NCBI GenBank assembly: GCA_031177845.1
Contig: JAPSGG010000123.1
Coordinates: 1-5,792, forward strand
Direction: 5' to 3'
DNA from: Chromatiales bacterium
GTDB taxonomy: Bacteria; Pseudomonadota; Gammaproteobacteria; JACCYU01
Length of the DNA: 5,792 nt
This document shows, piece after piece, positions 1 to 5,792 of this stretch. The position numbers and the translations under genes are program-made. Position 1 is the first letter of the stretch; every line of letters begins with the position of its first letter. The notes under the pieces are model-generated. The model did not search any database and had not been told where the DNA came from. It saw nothing but the letters and a program-made list of their open reading frames with translations.

Positions 1-80
1 TGCGAGATGCGCGTAAAGGCGACAAAAACACCGGTAAAAATTACAGCGGGCGGGGCCTGTACAACGTAGCCTGAGCCACA
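1..80. other. Leader region upstream of the kinase, no assignable gene
   Basis: Two forward frames are open from the left edge. One stops at 67-69 (TAG). The other, in the kinase frame, stops at 72-74 (TGA). Either could be the last 20-odd codons of an upstream gene, but neither short peptide is recognisable. The TGA at 72-74 prevents the kinase from starting further left than 81. I see no Shine-Dalgarno-like purine tract close to 81 and no convincing -35/-10 pair. Confidence 0.3.
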
Positions 81-2999
81 ATGGGCACTCGGTTCGTAAT
101 ACAATGCGCTTATGACTCCATTGTAGACTGTCGTAAAGTGAGCACAAAAAGAGCGCCCGACCCTTTTCACTTAGCAGACTTGCAGGCGCTGAGAAAAAGC
201 GAGCAGCGCTTCCGCGCGATTGTCGACCAGGCGATCTTGGGCATTGCGCAGACCGACCTGAACGGCCGCTTTACGCTGGTCAGCCAGCGGTATTGCGAAA
301 TCACAGGCTACAGCGACCACGAGTTGCTCCGCATGCGCATGCAGGACATCACGCATCCCGATGACCTACCGCGCAGCATCGAGATGTTCGAGCGCCTCGC
401 CCAAGGTGGTCCCGATTATGTCACCGAGAAGCGCTACCTGCGCAAAGATGGTTCTGTCGTGTGGGTCAGCAACAGCGTCGGCCTAGTGCATGATGTCGAT
501 GGCGCTGTCCAGGGTGTCCTCGCCGTCTGTTCGGACGTGACGGGACGCAGGCTGGCCGAGTCCCGCAACCAGTTCCTGCTGCACCTGGAGGACGAACTTC
601 GTCCGCTTGCCCACCCGGAGGACATAACGGCCGCATCCGCTAGGCTGCTGGGCCAGTACTTAGGCGTTGATCGCTGCGCCTACACCGAGATCGATGACGA
701 CGAGGATCATTTCACGATCACCGGCGATTATAGCCGGGGCGTGCAAAGTATCGTCGGGCGTTTCAGCATGGCGCAATTCGGTGCCGAGGCGCTGCGGCAG
801 ATGAGGGCGAATGAAACGTATGTCGTGAGCGATACCGATCTGGACGAACGCATTACCATGCAAGATCTGGCAGCCTACAGGCACGCCGAGATCCGGGCGG
901 TCATCTGCGTGCCGCTGCACAAGGCCGGCCGCTTTGTGGCGAGCATGGCCGTGCATCAGAAGACGCCGCGCCACTGGACACGCGATGAGATAGAGCTGGT
1001 CAGAAATGTGACCAGTCGCTGTTGGGAGTCCATCGAGCGGGCACGCGCTTGGCGTGAGCTGCATGAAAGCGAGCAGCGGCTGCAGATGGCCGTTGAGCTT
1101 ACAAGGCTCGGCACCTGGCGACAGGATCTTGCGACCGGCGAGATTATCTGCTCCGACCAGTGCAAGGCAAACTTCGGACTCGCGCCAGACGCGCGGTTCT
1201 CGTACGACGAACTGATGCAGGCGATTCATCCGGAAGACATCGCGGTCGTTCGGCAGAAGGTCGCCCAGGCGATTGAGAACAAGGTTCAGTATGACGCGGA
1301 GTACCGGATGTATTGGCCGGACGGCAGCCTGCATTGGATTTCCGCACACGGCCGTGTGGCATACGATGCCAATGGCAAGCCGGTACAAATGACTGGCGTA
1401 ACCGCCGATATCACCGACCACAAGCAGGCCCAAGGCAGAATCGCATCGCTTAACGACGACCTCCACCGCCACGTCGAGGAGCTCGAAACCCTACTACGTA
1501 CTTTGCCAGTTGGCATCTTCATAGCCCAGGATGCCGCTTGCACGAATATCACGATGAATCCGGCTGGCGCCACTATGCTGCGTATTCCCGAGGGCAGCAA
1601 TTCTTCTAAAACGGGCCCCGAGGCGGAGCGCTTACCATTTCGGGTGTTCAAAAATGGCGCCGAAGTTGCGGGCAAAGACCTGCCGATGCAGCGTGCCGCC
1701 CGGCTCGGGGCGCCGGTGGTTAGCGAGGAGGTGGATGTAGTTTTTCCCGACGGGAACGCCGTCAGCCTCTATGAGTACGCATCTCCCCTATTCGACGAGG
1801 CCGGGCGAGTACGCGGATGCTTGGGGGTGTTCATAGATCTCACCGATCGCAAGCGGGCCGAGAAGGCTCTCAAGGACGCCGATCGGCGCAAAGATGAGTT
1901 CCTGGCGACATTGGCGCACGAGTTGCGCAATCCGCTGGCGCCCATCCGCAATGGCTTGCACTTCCTGCGGCTGCAAGGACATGAAGGGGAAGCTGCCGAT
2001 CGCATTCACGACATGATGGAGCGGCAGGTCAGCCATATGGTGCGGTTGGTCGACGACCTGCTGGAAGTCTCACGCATCACGCGCGGCAAGATCGAGCTGC
2101 GTAAGGAGCGGGTGGACCTCGCCGACGTTGTCCGCAGCGCCATCGAGACCGCTAGGCCGCTCGTCGAGGTCGGTCGGCATCGACTCGAGATTGACTTGCC
2201 GACCGACCCGCTGGAGGTGGAGGCTGATCCTATACGGCTGGCTCAGGTATTTGCAAATCTGCTCAACAACGCCGCCAAGTATACAGAAGAGAAGGGGAGG
2301 ATCTGGCTTAACGCGCATCAGCAAGGCAACGACGCGGTGATCTCCGTGCGAGATAACGGAGTCGGCATCCGGTCCGATCTGTTGCCGCAGGTGTTCGAGA
2401 TGTTTACCCAGGTGGATCGCGCCACCGGCCGCGCCCAGGGCGGACTCGGCATCGGACTAGCTCTGGTGCGCAGTCTGGTCGAGTTGCATGGCGGCCACGT
2501 CGAGGCGCGTAGCGAGGGTTTGGGCAAGGGCAGCGAGTTCGTTGTCCAGATCCCGTTAGCAGTAAACCATTCTGCCGATGCGGCGCTGGCGCAAGAACAA
2601 ACCTCCGCGCGGCTTTCGCCGCTTCGGATTCTGGTCGTCGATGACAATCGCGATGCGGCCGACAGTCTCGGCATGCTGCTGGAGGCACTTGGCGCCGAGG
2701 CCTGCGTCGTGTATGACGGCCCGACCGCGCTGCAGGCGTTCCAATCGTCCCGGCCCGCAGCGCTGCTGCTCGATATTGGCATGCCTGGCATGGACGGCTA
2801 TGAGGTCGCGCGGCGTATCCGAAAACAATCGCGGGACGTGACACTGATCGCGCTCACCGGCTGGGGACAGGAAGAGGATCATCGCCGCTCCCGCGCGGCT
2901 GGGTGCGACTATCACCTGACCAAGCCGGCTGACATCGACGCCTTGCAGACCTTGCTTGAGTCGTTGGCAAGCCGCGAAAATGAGCGTCGCACCTGTTGA
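81..2999 (+). CDS. Hybrid sensor histidine kinase (PAS-GAF-PAS-PAS-HisKA-HATPase-REC)
   Basis: A 972-residue hybrid sensor kinase. It should autophosphorylate on His and pass the phosphate to its own C-terminal receiver. Seen in order: PAS with PAC tail (about 41-160), GAF (about 165-320), PAS_3-like domain (about 330-450), a more divergent PAS (about 465-592), a short helical linker, then HisKA with H-box LAHELRNPLAPI (His613). The HATPase has an N-box (NLLNNAAKYT, 726-735), G1 DNGVGI (758-763) and G2 GGLGIGLALV (787-796). The receiver (about 848-965) has the acidic pair Asp854/Asp855, phospho-acceptor Asp898, Thr926 and Lys948. I see no signal peptide or membrane segment, so sensing is probably cytoplasmic, with an unknown ligand. 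The ATG at 81 is the first start possible after the in-frame TGA at 72-74, but it lacks a clear ribosome site. Residues 1-33 look unconserved, so GTG 138 (Val20) or TTG 180 (Leu34) could be the true start. No output domain or partner regulator is adjacent. Family assignment is secure; the pathway is unknown. Confidence 0.95.
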   Translation: MGTRFVIQCAYDSIVDCRKVSTKRAPDPFHLADLQALRKSEQRFRAIVDQAILGIAQTDLNGRFTLVSQRYCEITGYSDHELLRMRMQDITHPDDLPRSIEMFERLAQGGPDYVTEKRYLRKDGSVVWVSNSVGLVHDVDGAVQGVLAVCSDVTGRRLAESRNQFLLHLEDELRPLAHPEDITAASARLLGQYLGVDRCAYTEIDDDEDHFTITGDYSRGVQSIVGRFSMAQFGAEALRQMRANETYVVSDTDLDERITMQDLAAYRHAEIRAVICVPLHKAGRFVASMAVHQKTPRHWTRDEIELVRNVTSRCWESIERARAWRELHESEQRLQMAVELTRLGTWRQDLATGEIICSDQCKANFGLAPDARFSYDELMQAIHPEDIAVVRQKVAQAIENKVQYDAEYRMYWPDGSLHWISAHGRVAYDANGKPVQMTGVTADITDHKQAQGRIASLNDDLHRHVEELETLLRTLPVGIFIAQDAACTNITMNPAGATMLRIPEGSNSSKTGPEAERLPFRVFKNGAEVAGKDLPMQRAARLGAPVVSEEVDVVFPDGNAVSLYEYASPLFDEAGRVRGCLGVFIDLTDRKRAEKALKDADRRKDEFLATLAHELRNPLAPIRNGLHFLRLQGHEGEAADRIHDMMERQVSHMVRLVDDLLEVSRITRGKIELRKERVDLADVVRSAIETARPLVEVGRHRLEIDLPTDPLEVEADPIRLAQVFANLLNNAAKYTEEKGRIWLNAHQQGNDAVISVRDNGVGIRSDLLPQVFEMFTQVDRATGRAQGGLGIGLALVRSLVELHGGHVEARSEGLGKGSEFVVQIPLAVNHSADAALAQEQTSARLSPLRILVVDDNRDAADSLGMLLEALGAEACVVYDGPTALQAFQSSRPAALLLDIGMPGMDGYEVARRIRKQSRDVTLIALTGWGQEEDHRRSRAAGCDYHLTKPADIDALQTLLESLASRENERRTC

Positions 3000-3007
3000 C
3001 GTTTTTT
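2983..3007 (+). terminator. Weak candidate terminator of the kinase gene
   Basis: A 6-bp stem (AGCGTC at 2983-2988 with GACGTT at 2998-3003, one G-T wobble) encloses a 9-base loop. The right arm runs into six T residues at 3002-3007. It overlaps the kinase stop codon (2997-2999). The stem is short, so this is a suggestion based on shape only. Confidence 0.25.
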
Positions 3008-3027
3008 GTATCCTCCTCGGGAAGGGC

Positions 3028-3059
3028 AAAAACCCCTCGCCTCGGATCAGGTCCGGGGC
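3028..3059 (-). terminator. Candidate terminator of the phosphatase-ATPase gene / extragenic palindrome
   Basis: On the minus strand an 8-bp stem (arms 3052-3059 and 3039-3046, one G-T wobble, 5-base loop) is followed after six bases by five T residues (3028-3032 are A on the plus strand). It lies about 117 bases beyond the minus-strand stop at 3176. The core reads CCCCGGACCTGATCCGAGG on the minus strand. From general knowledge this resembles dispersed extragenic palindromes of alphaproteobacterial genomes, so it could be a repeat, a terminator, or both. Confidence 0.4.
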
Positions 3060-3118
3060 AGGCTTCAATGGAAAAATGAATGGGCAGCATGTGACCGCTG
3101 CGCGCAAACGCGTCGGCA

Positions 3119-3152
3119 GAGGATTGCCAACCACCATCGTCTTCGAATCCTC
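3119..3152. repeat. 7-bp inverted repeat in the convergent intergenic region
   Basis: GAGGATT (3119-3125) and AATCCTC (3146-3152) are perfect inverted arms with a 20-base spacer. There is no T-run next to it. It could be part of a degenerate REP-like unit together with the adjacent palindrome at 3166-3184. A chance match of this length is not excluded. Confidence 0.25.
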
Positions 3153-3165
3153 GCTGTTCCCGCCC

Positions 3166-3184
3166 TCGCAATGCCTCATTGCGG
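3166..3184. repeat. Compact hairpin overlapping the 3' end of the phosphatase-ATPase gene
   Basis: TCGCAATG (3166-3173), loop CCT, CATTGCGG (3177-3184): eight pairs, one of them a G-T wobble, with a 3-base loop. It covers the minus-strand stop codon (complement of 3176-3178). No T-run follows on either strand. The CATTGCGAG-type sequence read on the minus strand is reminiscent of REP elements in alphaproteobacteria. It may stabilise the 3' end of the transcript. Confidence 0.3.
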
Positions 3185-4873
3185 CGCCGTATAGCGTTCC
3201 TCTATCTTTGTTCGCACGAAGGCGCGGCTCTCCCTAGCCGATAATGATGACGCCATACTCTCGATCGCTCGGGCGAGATCCTCGTCCTTTAGCGCTTGCC
3301 TGAACCACTTCGAATAGTCTCCTCGCTTCAGATGGTAGTCCCAGGTCTCGTCGTCGAGGCCGTCGGCGAGTTGCAGAAACATGTGCAGATTTTGGGCGCG
3401 CAGATTCAGTTTGCGATCGGGGCCAGTAAAGTAAAAGCTGAGATCCGGCGCGAGCTCGCCTTCCATGTACTTGCGATTGTGCCGCTCCCGTTCGGTCCGT
3501 GGCGGAGCACTTCGCACCCACATCGCGCGGTGGTCGCTCCGGTCGAGCCAGATCATGGCCTCACCGGGCTCAAGCTTCTCATCCGGGATAACCGGCGCCG
3601 ATTCGCCGATCGCCTCGGCAAAATTCCGAATCGTCTCATCCGCAGTGTCGCCGATTGCGATCATGGTATCGATGGTCGACAGCACACCACGTGCCACGCG
3701 CTCGGGATGCACGGTGATCATGATCATGCCCTTCATGAGCAGTTCTCCATGCGGCGGCCTTGATGCTGGCAATAGATGGTGCGCCTCGTCGACCAGGATC
3801 CAGTGTGGGCGGCCGCGCTTATCGCGCAGCTCCTGGATGCGGCGGAGGAGTCCGATGAAAAAGTGGGGCCGATGTTCGATCGATATGCCGATCAGATTGA
3901 TGACCGCGTCATGGTCTGGTGCGGTAAGCACGTCTAGCACTTCCTCCGGGTTCGGCGGCCGGTGATTGTCGCCTAATACGACCACCCCATCCAAAGTGGA
4001 ATAATCGCCTTCCGGATCGATGATGCAATACTGGTATTTCTTTTCCGCGAGCCGCTCTAGGAGCCCGGTGGCCATGGTCGATTTCCCGCCTCCGGAGGTG
4101 CCGGCGATCATCATATTGCGGCCATAGGCCGGCAGTCGTATCTGCTCGCCGTTTTCCCCGCTTCCAAATAAGATGTCGTGGCGCGTTAATTTCGCTTCGA
4201 GGTCTCGTAGATCGTTCCCAATCAGACGCTCGATAAGCTCGACGACGCCCTCGCCATGACCTCGTTCGGCCACAAAATCGACGTATTCCTTGGTGATTGG
4301 AAGCGCATTGGCAACGGCGGCTGCGCACTCGCACGAACTTAAAAACGCATGATCGTTTTCGGCGTCGCCAACGCCCACAGTGTTGTGTGCGGACAGCTGC
4401 AATCTCGATAGCGCGTGTTGCAGGCCACTCGCCTTGTTGACGCCGCTGGGCAGTACCATCACCGCCTCTTTGTTGAAGATGATCTGCAATTCCAGGCCCA
4501 GTTCGCGAATGACTTCAAGGGTGGCGGTCTCGTGCGGTTTCCAGGTGGCGACGATCACGTGGCCTTGGGAAAGCGGGCTGACTCCGCGTGATTTCAGCGC
4601 CTCCACAAATCTGTGGGGCGGCGGATCGGCAAGCACCCTTTCTTCGCGAGTTGCCGGACAATAGAGGAGCGCACCATTTTCAGCCACGACCGCGTCAAAC
4701 AGGCTCAACTCAGGGAAAACCTCCCGCAGCTCATCCAGTTCGCGACCGGTGACGAGGATGAGCTTGCGCCCCGAGTCGCGAACTCGCTTCAAGGCCGCGA
4801 CAGTCTCGGCCGAGACTTTGCCCGAGGAAGCAAGCGTGCCATCGTAATCGCAGGCTAGAGCGTGATAGCGCAT
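3176..4873 (-). CDS. HAD-IIB phosphatase fused to HerA/DUF87-type ATPase
   Basis: A 565-residue soluble fusion, numbered from the start at 4873. The N-terminal HAD phosphatase (1 to about 215) has motif I DYDGT (Asp9 nucleophile, Asp11), motif II Thr42 in VTGRE, motif III Lys147, and motif IV GDAEND (169-174). This is the Cof/sucrose-phosphate-phosphatase style that hydrolyses small phosphorylated compounds; the substrate is unknown. An ATPase follows (about 228-450) with Walker A AGTSGGGKST (Lys264), a DPEGDY segment (286-291) and Walker B ILVDEAHH (Asp362, Glu363). This pattern is typical of HerA/DUF87 ATPases. The last 90 residues form a further module containing FYFTGP and WDYHLKRGDYSKWF (511-524). 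The ATG at 4873 is preferred because motif I normally lies within about ten residues of a HAD start and the DNA just upstream is AT-rich. In-frame ATGs at 4915 and 4948 would add 14 or 25 unconserved residues. None of the three has a well-placed ribosome site. It is convergent with the kinase and 154 bases downstream of the dehydrogenase fragment. Domain calls are strong; the function of the fusion is not known. Confidence 0.9.
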   Translation of the reverse strand: MRYHALACDYDGTLASSGKVSAETVAALKRVRDSGRKLILVTGRELDELREVFPELSLFDAVVAENGALLYCPATREERVLADPPPHRFVEALKSRGVSPLSQGHVIVATWKPHETATLEVIRELGLELQIIFNKEAVMVLPSGVNKASGLQHALSRLQLSAHNTVGVGDAENDHAFLSSCECAAAVANALPITKEYVDFVAERGHGEGVVELIERLIGNDLRDLEAKLTRHDILFGSGENGEQIRLPAYGRNMMIAGTSGGGKSTMATGLLERLAEKKYQYCIIDPEGDYSTLDGVVVLGDNHRPPNPEEVLDVLTAPDHDAVINLIGISIEHRPHFFIGLLRRIQELRDKRGRPHWILVDEAHHLLPASRPPHGELLMKGMIMITVHPERVARGVLSTIDTMIAIGDTADETIRNFAEAIGESAPVIPDEKLEPGEAMIWLDRSDHRAMWVRSAPPRTERERHNRKYMEGELAPDLSFYFTGPDRKLNLRAQNLHMFLQLADGLDDETWDYHLKRGDYSKWFRQALKDEDLARAIESMASSLSARESRAFVRTKIEERYTAPQ

Positions 4874-4879
4874 GTTCTT

Positions 4880-4908
4880 AGAATATTGGTGTCCCCTTTT
4901 CGAATTAA
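4880..4908 (-). promoter_or_regulatory. Speculative promoter close to the phosphatase-ATPase start
   Basis: An AT-rich island in otherwise GC-rich DNA. On the minus strand it holds TATTCT (plus 4880-4885, four of six matches to a -10 box) and, 17 bases upstream, TTAATT (plus 4903-4908, only three of six matches to a -35 box). If used, transcription would begin almost at the ATG at 4873, giving a leaderless message. That would fit the missing ribosome site, but the boxes are poor. Confidence 0.17.
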
Positions 4909-4984
4909 CTCGCATGAGCGCAACGCATCGCGCCGCTGCCTCTGACATACCCGGGAGAGAAGCGCGACCTGGCTGGCGGACTTG

Positions 4985-5012
4985 GCCCGCGGCCGACTAC
5001 GAGATCGCGGGC
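4985..5012 (-). terminator. Inverted repeat after the dehydrogenase stop
   Basis: GCCCGCG (4985-4991) and CGCGGGC (5006-5012) form a perfect 7-bp GC-rich stem with a 14-base loop. It begins 15 bases beyond the minus-strand stop at 5028. There is no T-run, so it is at best a weak or factor-dependent stop signal. The rest of 4874-5027 shows nothing I can assign beyond the possible promoter near 4880-4908. Confidence 0.27.
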
Positions 5013-5027
5013 AACTCCGCCACCATC

Positions 5028-5792
5028 CTATGGCTGGAGCAGAACCTTGATTGCGCCGTCCTGCTTTTTCTGGAAGATTTCGTAACCACGCGGCGCATCA
5101 TCTAGTGGCAATCGATGTGTAGCGAAGCCCTCGACTCCAAGCGGGTCGGCGGGGTCCATCACCAACGGCATGAGATCATCGATCCAGCGCTTGACGTTAG
5201 TCTGGCCCATGCGTATTTGAATCTGCTTGTCGAACAACTGCAGCATCGGCAACGGATCTGCCATGCCGCCGTACACGCCGCTGATCGAGATCGTTCCGCC
5301 CCGGCGAACCGTGTCGATAGCAAGATAAAGCGCGTTCAGGCGGTCAACACCGGCCTTCTCCATAAGGGGTCGCGAGAGCGAGTCCGGTAACAGGCCCGCG
5401 AGCTGCTGGCCCAGCTTGGCGCCTGGCGAGCCGTGCGCCTCCATGCCGACCGCGTCGATCACCGAGTCCGTGCCACGACCGTTGGTCATCTGCCGGATTG
5501 CGTCGGGAATGTCGTCGTGATCGTTGAGGTCGAGCACTTCGATCCCGAAGTCGCGTCCGCGCTGCAGCCGCTCGGACACGAGGTCGATGGCGATCGCGCG
5601 ATAGCCGCGGTGCAGGGCAATGCGCGAGCTCATCTGACCGATTGGGCCCAGCCCAAAGCTCGCCACGTAGCGCTCCCGGCGCGCGTCCGGCAGCTCCGGC
5701 ATCGCGGCCCGGATCCGCTCGACCCAGGCCGGGTCGGGCGCCAGCGGCGGCAGGTCCGGCTCGGGGAAGTAGCGGTAGTCGTGCGCGAACTC
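5028..5792 (-). CDS. Zinc-type alcohol dehydrogenase C-terminal half, joined in frame to a GatB piece (partial)
   Basis: One open frame runs from the right edge to a TAG at 5028-5030 (254 residues, start outside the window). From about 5657 leftwards it is the NAD-binding and C-terminal part of a medium-chain, zinc-type dehydrogenase of the formaldehyde/alcohol dehydrogenase class. It shows the dinucleotide loop FGLGPIGQ, an Asp in [10 protein letters not shown] 18 residues after the last loop Gly (the usual NAD-preferring acidic residue), [12 protein letters not shown], and the family-typical ending [17 protein letters not shown]. Full-length members are roughly 380-400 residues. Here about 210 remain, and the whole N-terminal catalytic domain with its Cys/His zinc ligands is absent. 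The preceding 45-48 codons come from GatB (separate entry). An ATG at 5702 lies within the GatB part and should not be taken as a natural dehydrogenase start. As it stands the product cannot be an active dehydrogenase. The dehydrogenase assignment is strong; whether the joint exists in a living genome is doubtful. Confidence 0.85.
   Translation of the reverse strand, partial: EFAHDYRYFPEPDLPPLAPDPAWVERIRAAMPELPDARRERYVASFGLGPIGQMSSRIALHRGYRAIAIDLVSERLQRGRDFGIEVLDLNDHDDIPDAIRQMTNGRGTDSVIDAVGMEAHGSPGAKLGQQLAGLLPDSLSRPLMEKAGVDRLNALYLAIDTVRRGGTISISGVYGGMADPLPMLQLFDKQIQIRMGQTNVKRWIDDLMPLVMDPADPLGVEGFATHRLPLDDAPRGYEIFQKKQDGAIKVLLQP
5649..5792 (-). pseudogene. gatB: Internal fragment of Asp-tRNA(Asn)/Glu-tRNA(Gln) amidotransferase subunit B
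   Basis: Read on the minus strand from the right edge, the first 48 codons match the GatB region where the catalytic core passes into the tail domains. They contain [13 protein letters not shown], then DPAWVERIR, then [16 protein letters not shown]. GatB with GatA and GatC amidates misacylated Glu-tRNA(Gln) or Asp-tRNA(Asn). The upstream part is outside the window. After FGL the frame continues as a dehydrogenase where GatB should carry on for another 100 or more residues. All 45 codons from 5792 to 5658 end in G or C, unlike the DNA to the left, suggesting a different, higher-GC source. It could be a real truncated gene or the edge of a misassembled contig. The family call rests on remembered GatB motifs and is fairly secure. 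Confidence 0.82.

Noticed and set aside
76..100. Possible sigma-54 promoter (GGGCAC...TTCG) near the kinase start
   Set aside because: It lacks the invariant GC at the -12 element with correct spacing, and it lies inside the assumed coding sequence.
660..1472. A 270-codon open frame on the minus strand inside the kinase gene
   Set aside because: It is entirely antisense to well-supported PAS and GAF coding sequence. Its translation shows no domain, and long antisense frames are expected in GC-rich genes.
3131..3165. Sequence resembling a tRNA 3' end (CTTCGAATCCTCG...TTCCCGCC), which could mark an attachment site
   Set aside because: The bases flanking the TTCGAAT loop do not pair as a T-arm (the position 53-61 pair would be C-C), and no acceptor, D or anticodon arms are present.
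2318..3179. Several minus-strand frames (up to 207 codons) crossing the kinase 3' end and the intergenic region
   Set aside because: They are mutually overlapping shadows of the HATPase and receiver coding region, and none gives a recognisable protein. The intergenic part is palindromic rather than codon-like.
3296..3965. Two plus-strand frames of about 155-166 codons within the phosphatase-ATPase gene
   Set aside because: They are antisense to the ATPase domain, whose Walker motifs are intact. The translations are low-complexity and unrecognisable.
5115..5390. Plus-strand 91-codon frame within the dehydrogenase region
   Set aside because: It is antisense to clear dehydrogenase sequence and has no domain or ribosome site of note.
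5028..5702. Reading the 224-codon frame from the ATG at 5702 as a complete, short dehydrogenase
   Set aside because: That ATG is within the GatB-derived segment (...[13 protein letters not shown]...). The frame is open to the right edge, and the dehydrogenase lacks its catalytic domain.

Overview
The window looks like a piece of a moderately high-GC proteobacterial genome, most likely alphaproteobacterial. This is inferred from three things: the hybrid-kinase architecture, an extragenic palindrome of the CCCCGGACCTGATCCG type, and the style of the genes. No rRNA or other marker fixes the taxon. There are no tRNA or rRNA genes, no CRISPR array and no recognisable insertion sequence.

Layout: (1) Positions 1-80 are a short leader with no assignable gene. 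(2) Positions 81-2999 (+) encode a 972-residue soluble hybrid histidine kinase in the order PAS-GAF-PAS-PAS-HisKA-HATPase-REC, with every key catalytic residue present. (3) Positions 3000-3175 are a convergent intergenic region. It holds a weak terminator for the kinase, a better one for the opposing gene, and two small palindromes. (4) Positions 3176-4873 (-) encode a three-part protein: an N-terminal HAD-IIB (Cof-like) phosphatase, a HerA/DUF87-type P-loop ATPase, and a conserved-looking C-terminal module of unknown role. This is the most unusual intact gene here. (5) Positions 4874-5027 are intergenic, with one inverted repeat and an AT-rich island just before the phosphatase-ATPase start. 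(6) Positions 5028-5792 (-) are one uninterrupted reading frame made of two unrelated gene pieces. The right-hand (N-terminal) 45-48 codons are an internal piece of GatB, a subunit of the tRNA-dependent amidotransferase. The rest is the NAD-binding and C-terminal half of a zinc-type alcohol dehydrogenase.

The seam at about 5649-5657 coincides with a sharp change in codon use: all 45 codons on the GatB side end in G or C, while the dehydrogenase side is mixed. The seam also sits on a short sequence (Phe-Gly-Leu) expected in both families. The simplest reading is an assembly chimera or an illegitimate recombination joint, not a functional fusion enzyme. Positions from about 5658 to the right edge may therefore not belong to the same genome as the rest.

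There is no convincing shared pathway. The kinase is convergent with the phosphatase-ATPase and has no cognate regulator in view. The phosphatase-ATPase and the dehydrogenase fragment share a strand but are 154 bases apart, so an operon link is possible but unsupported.
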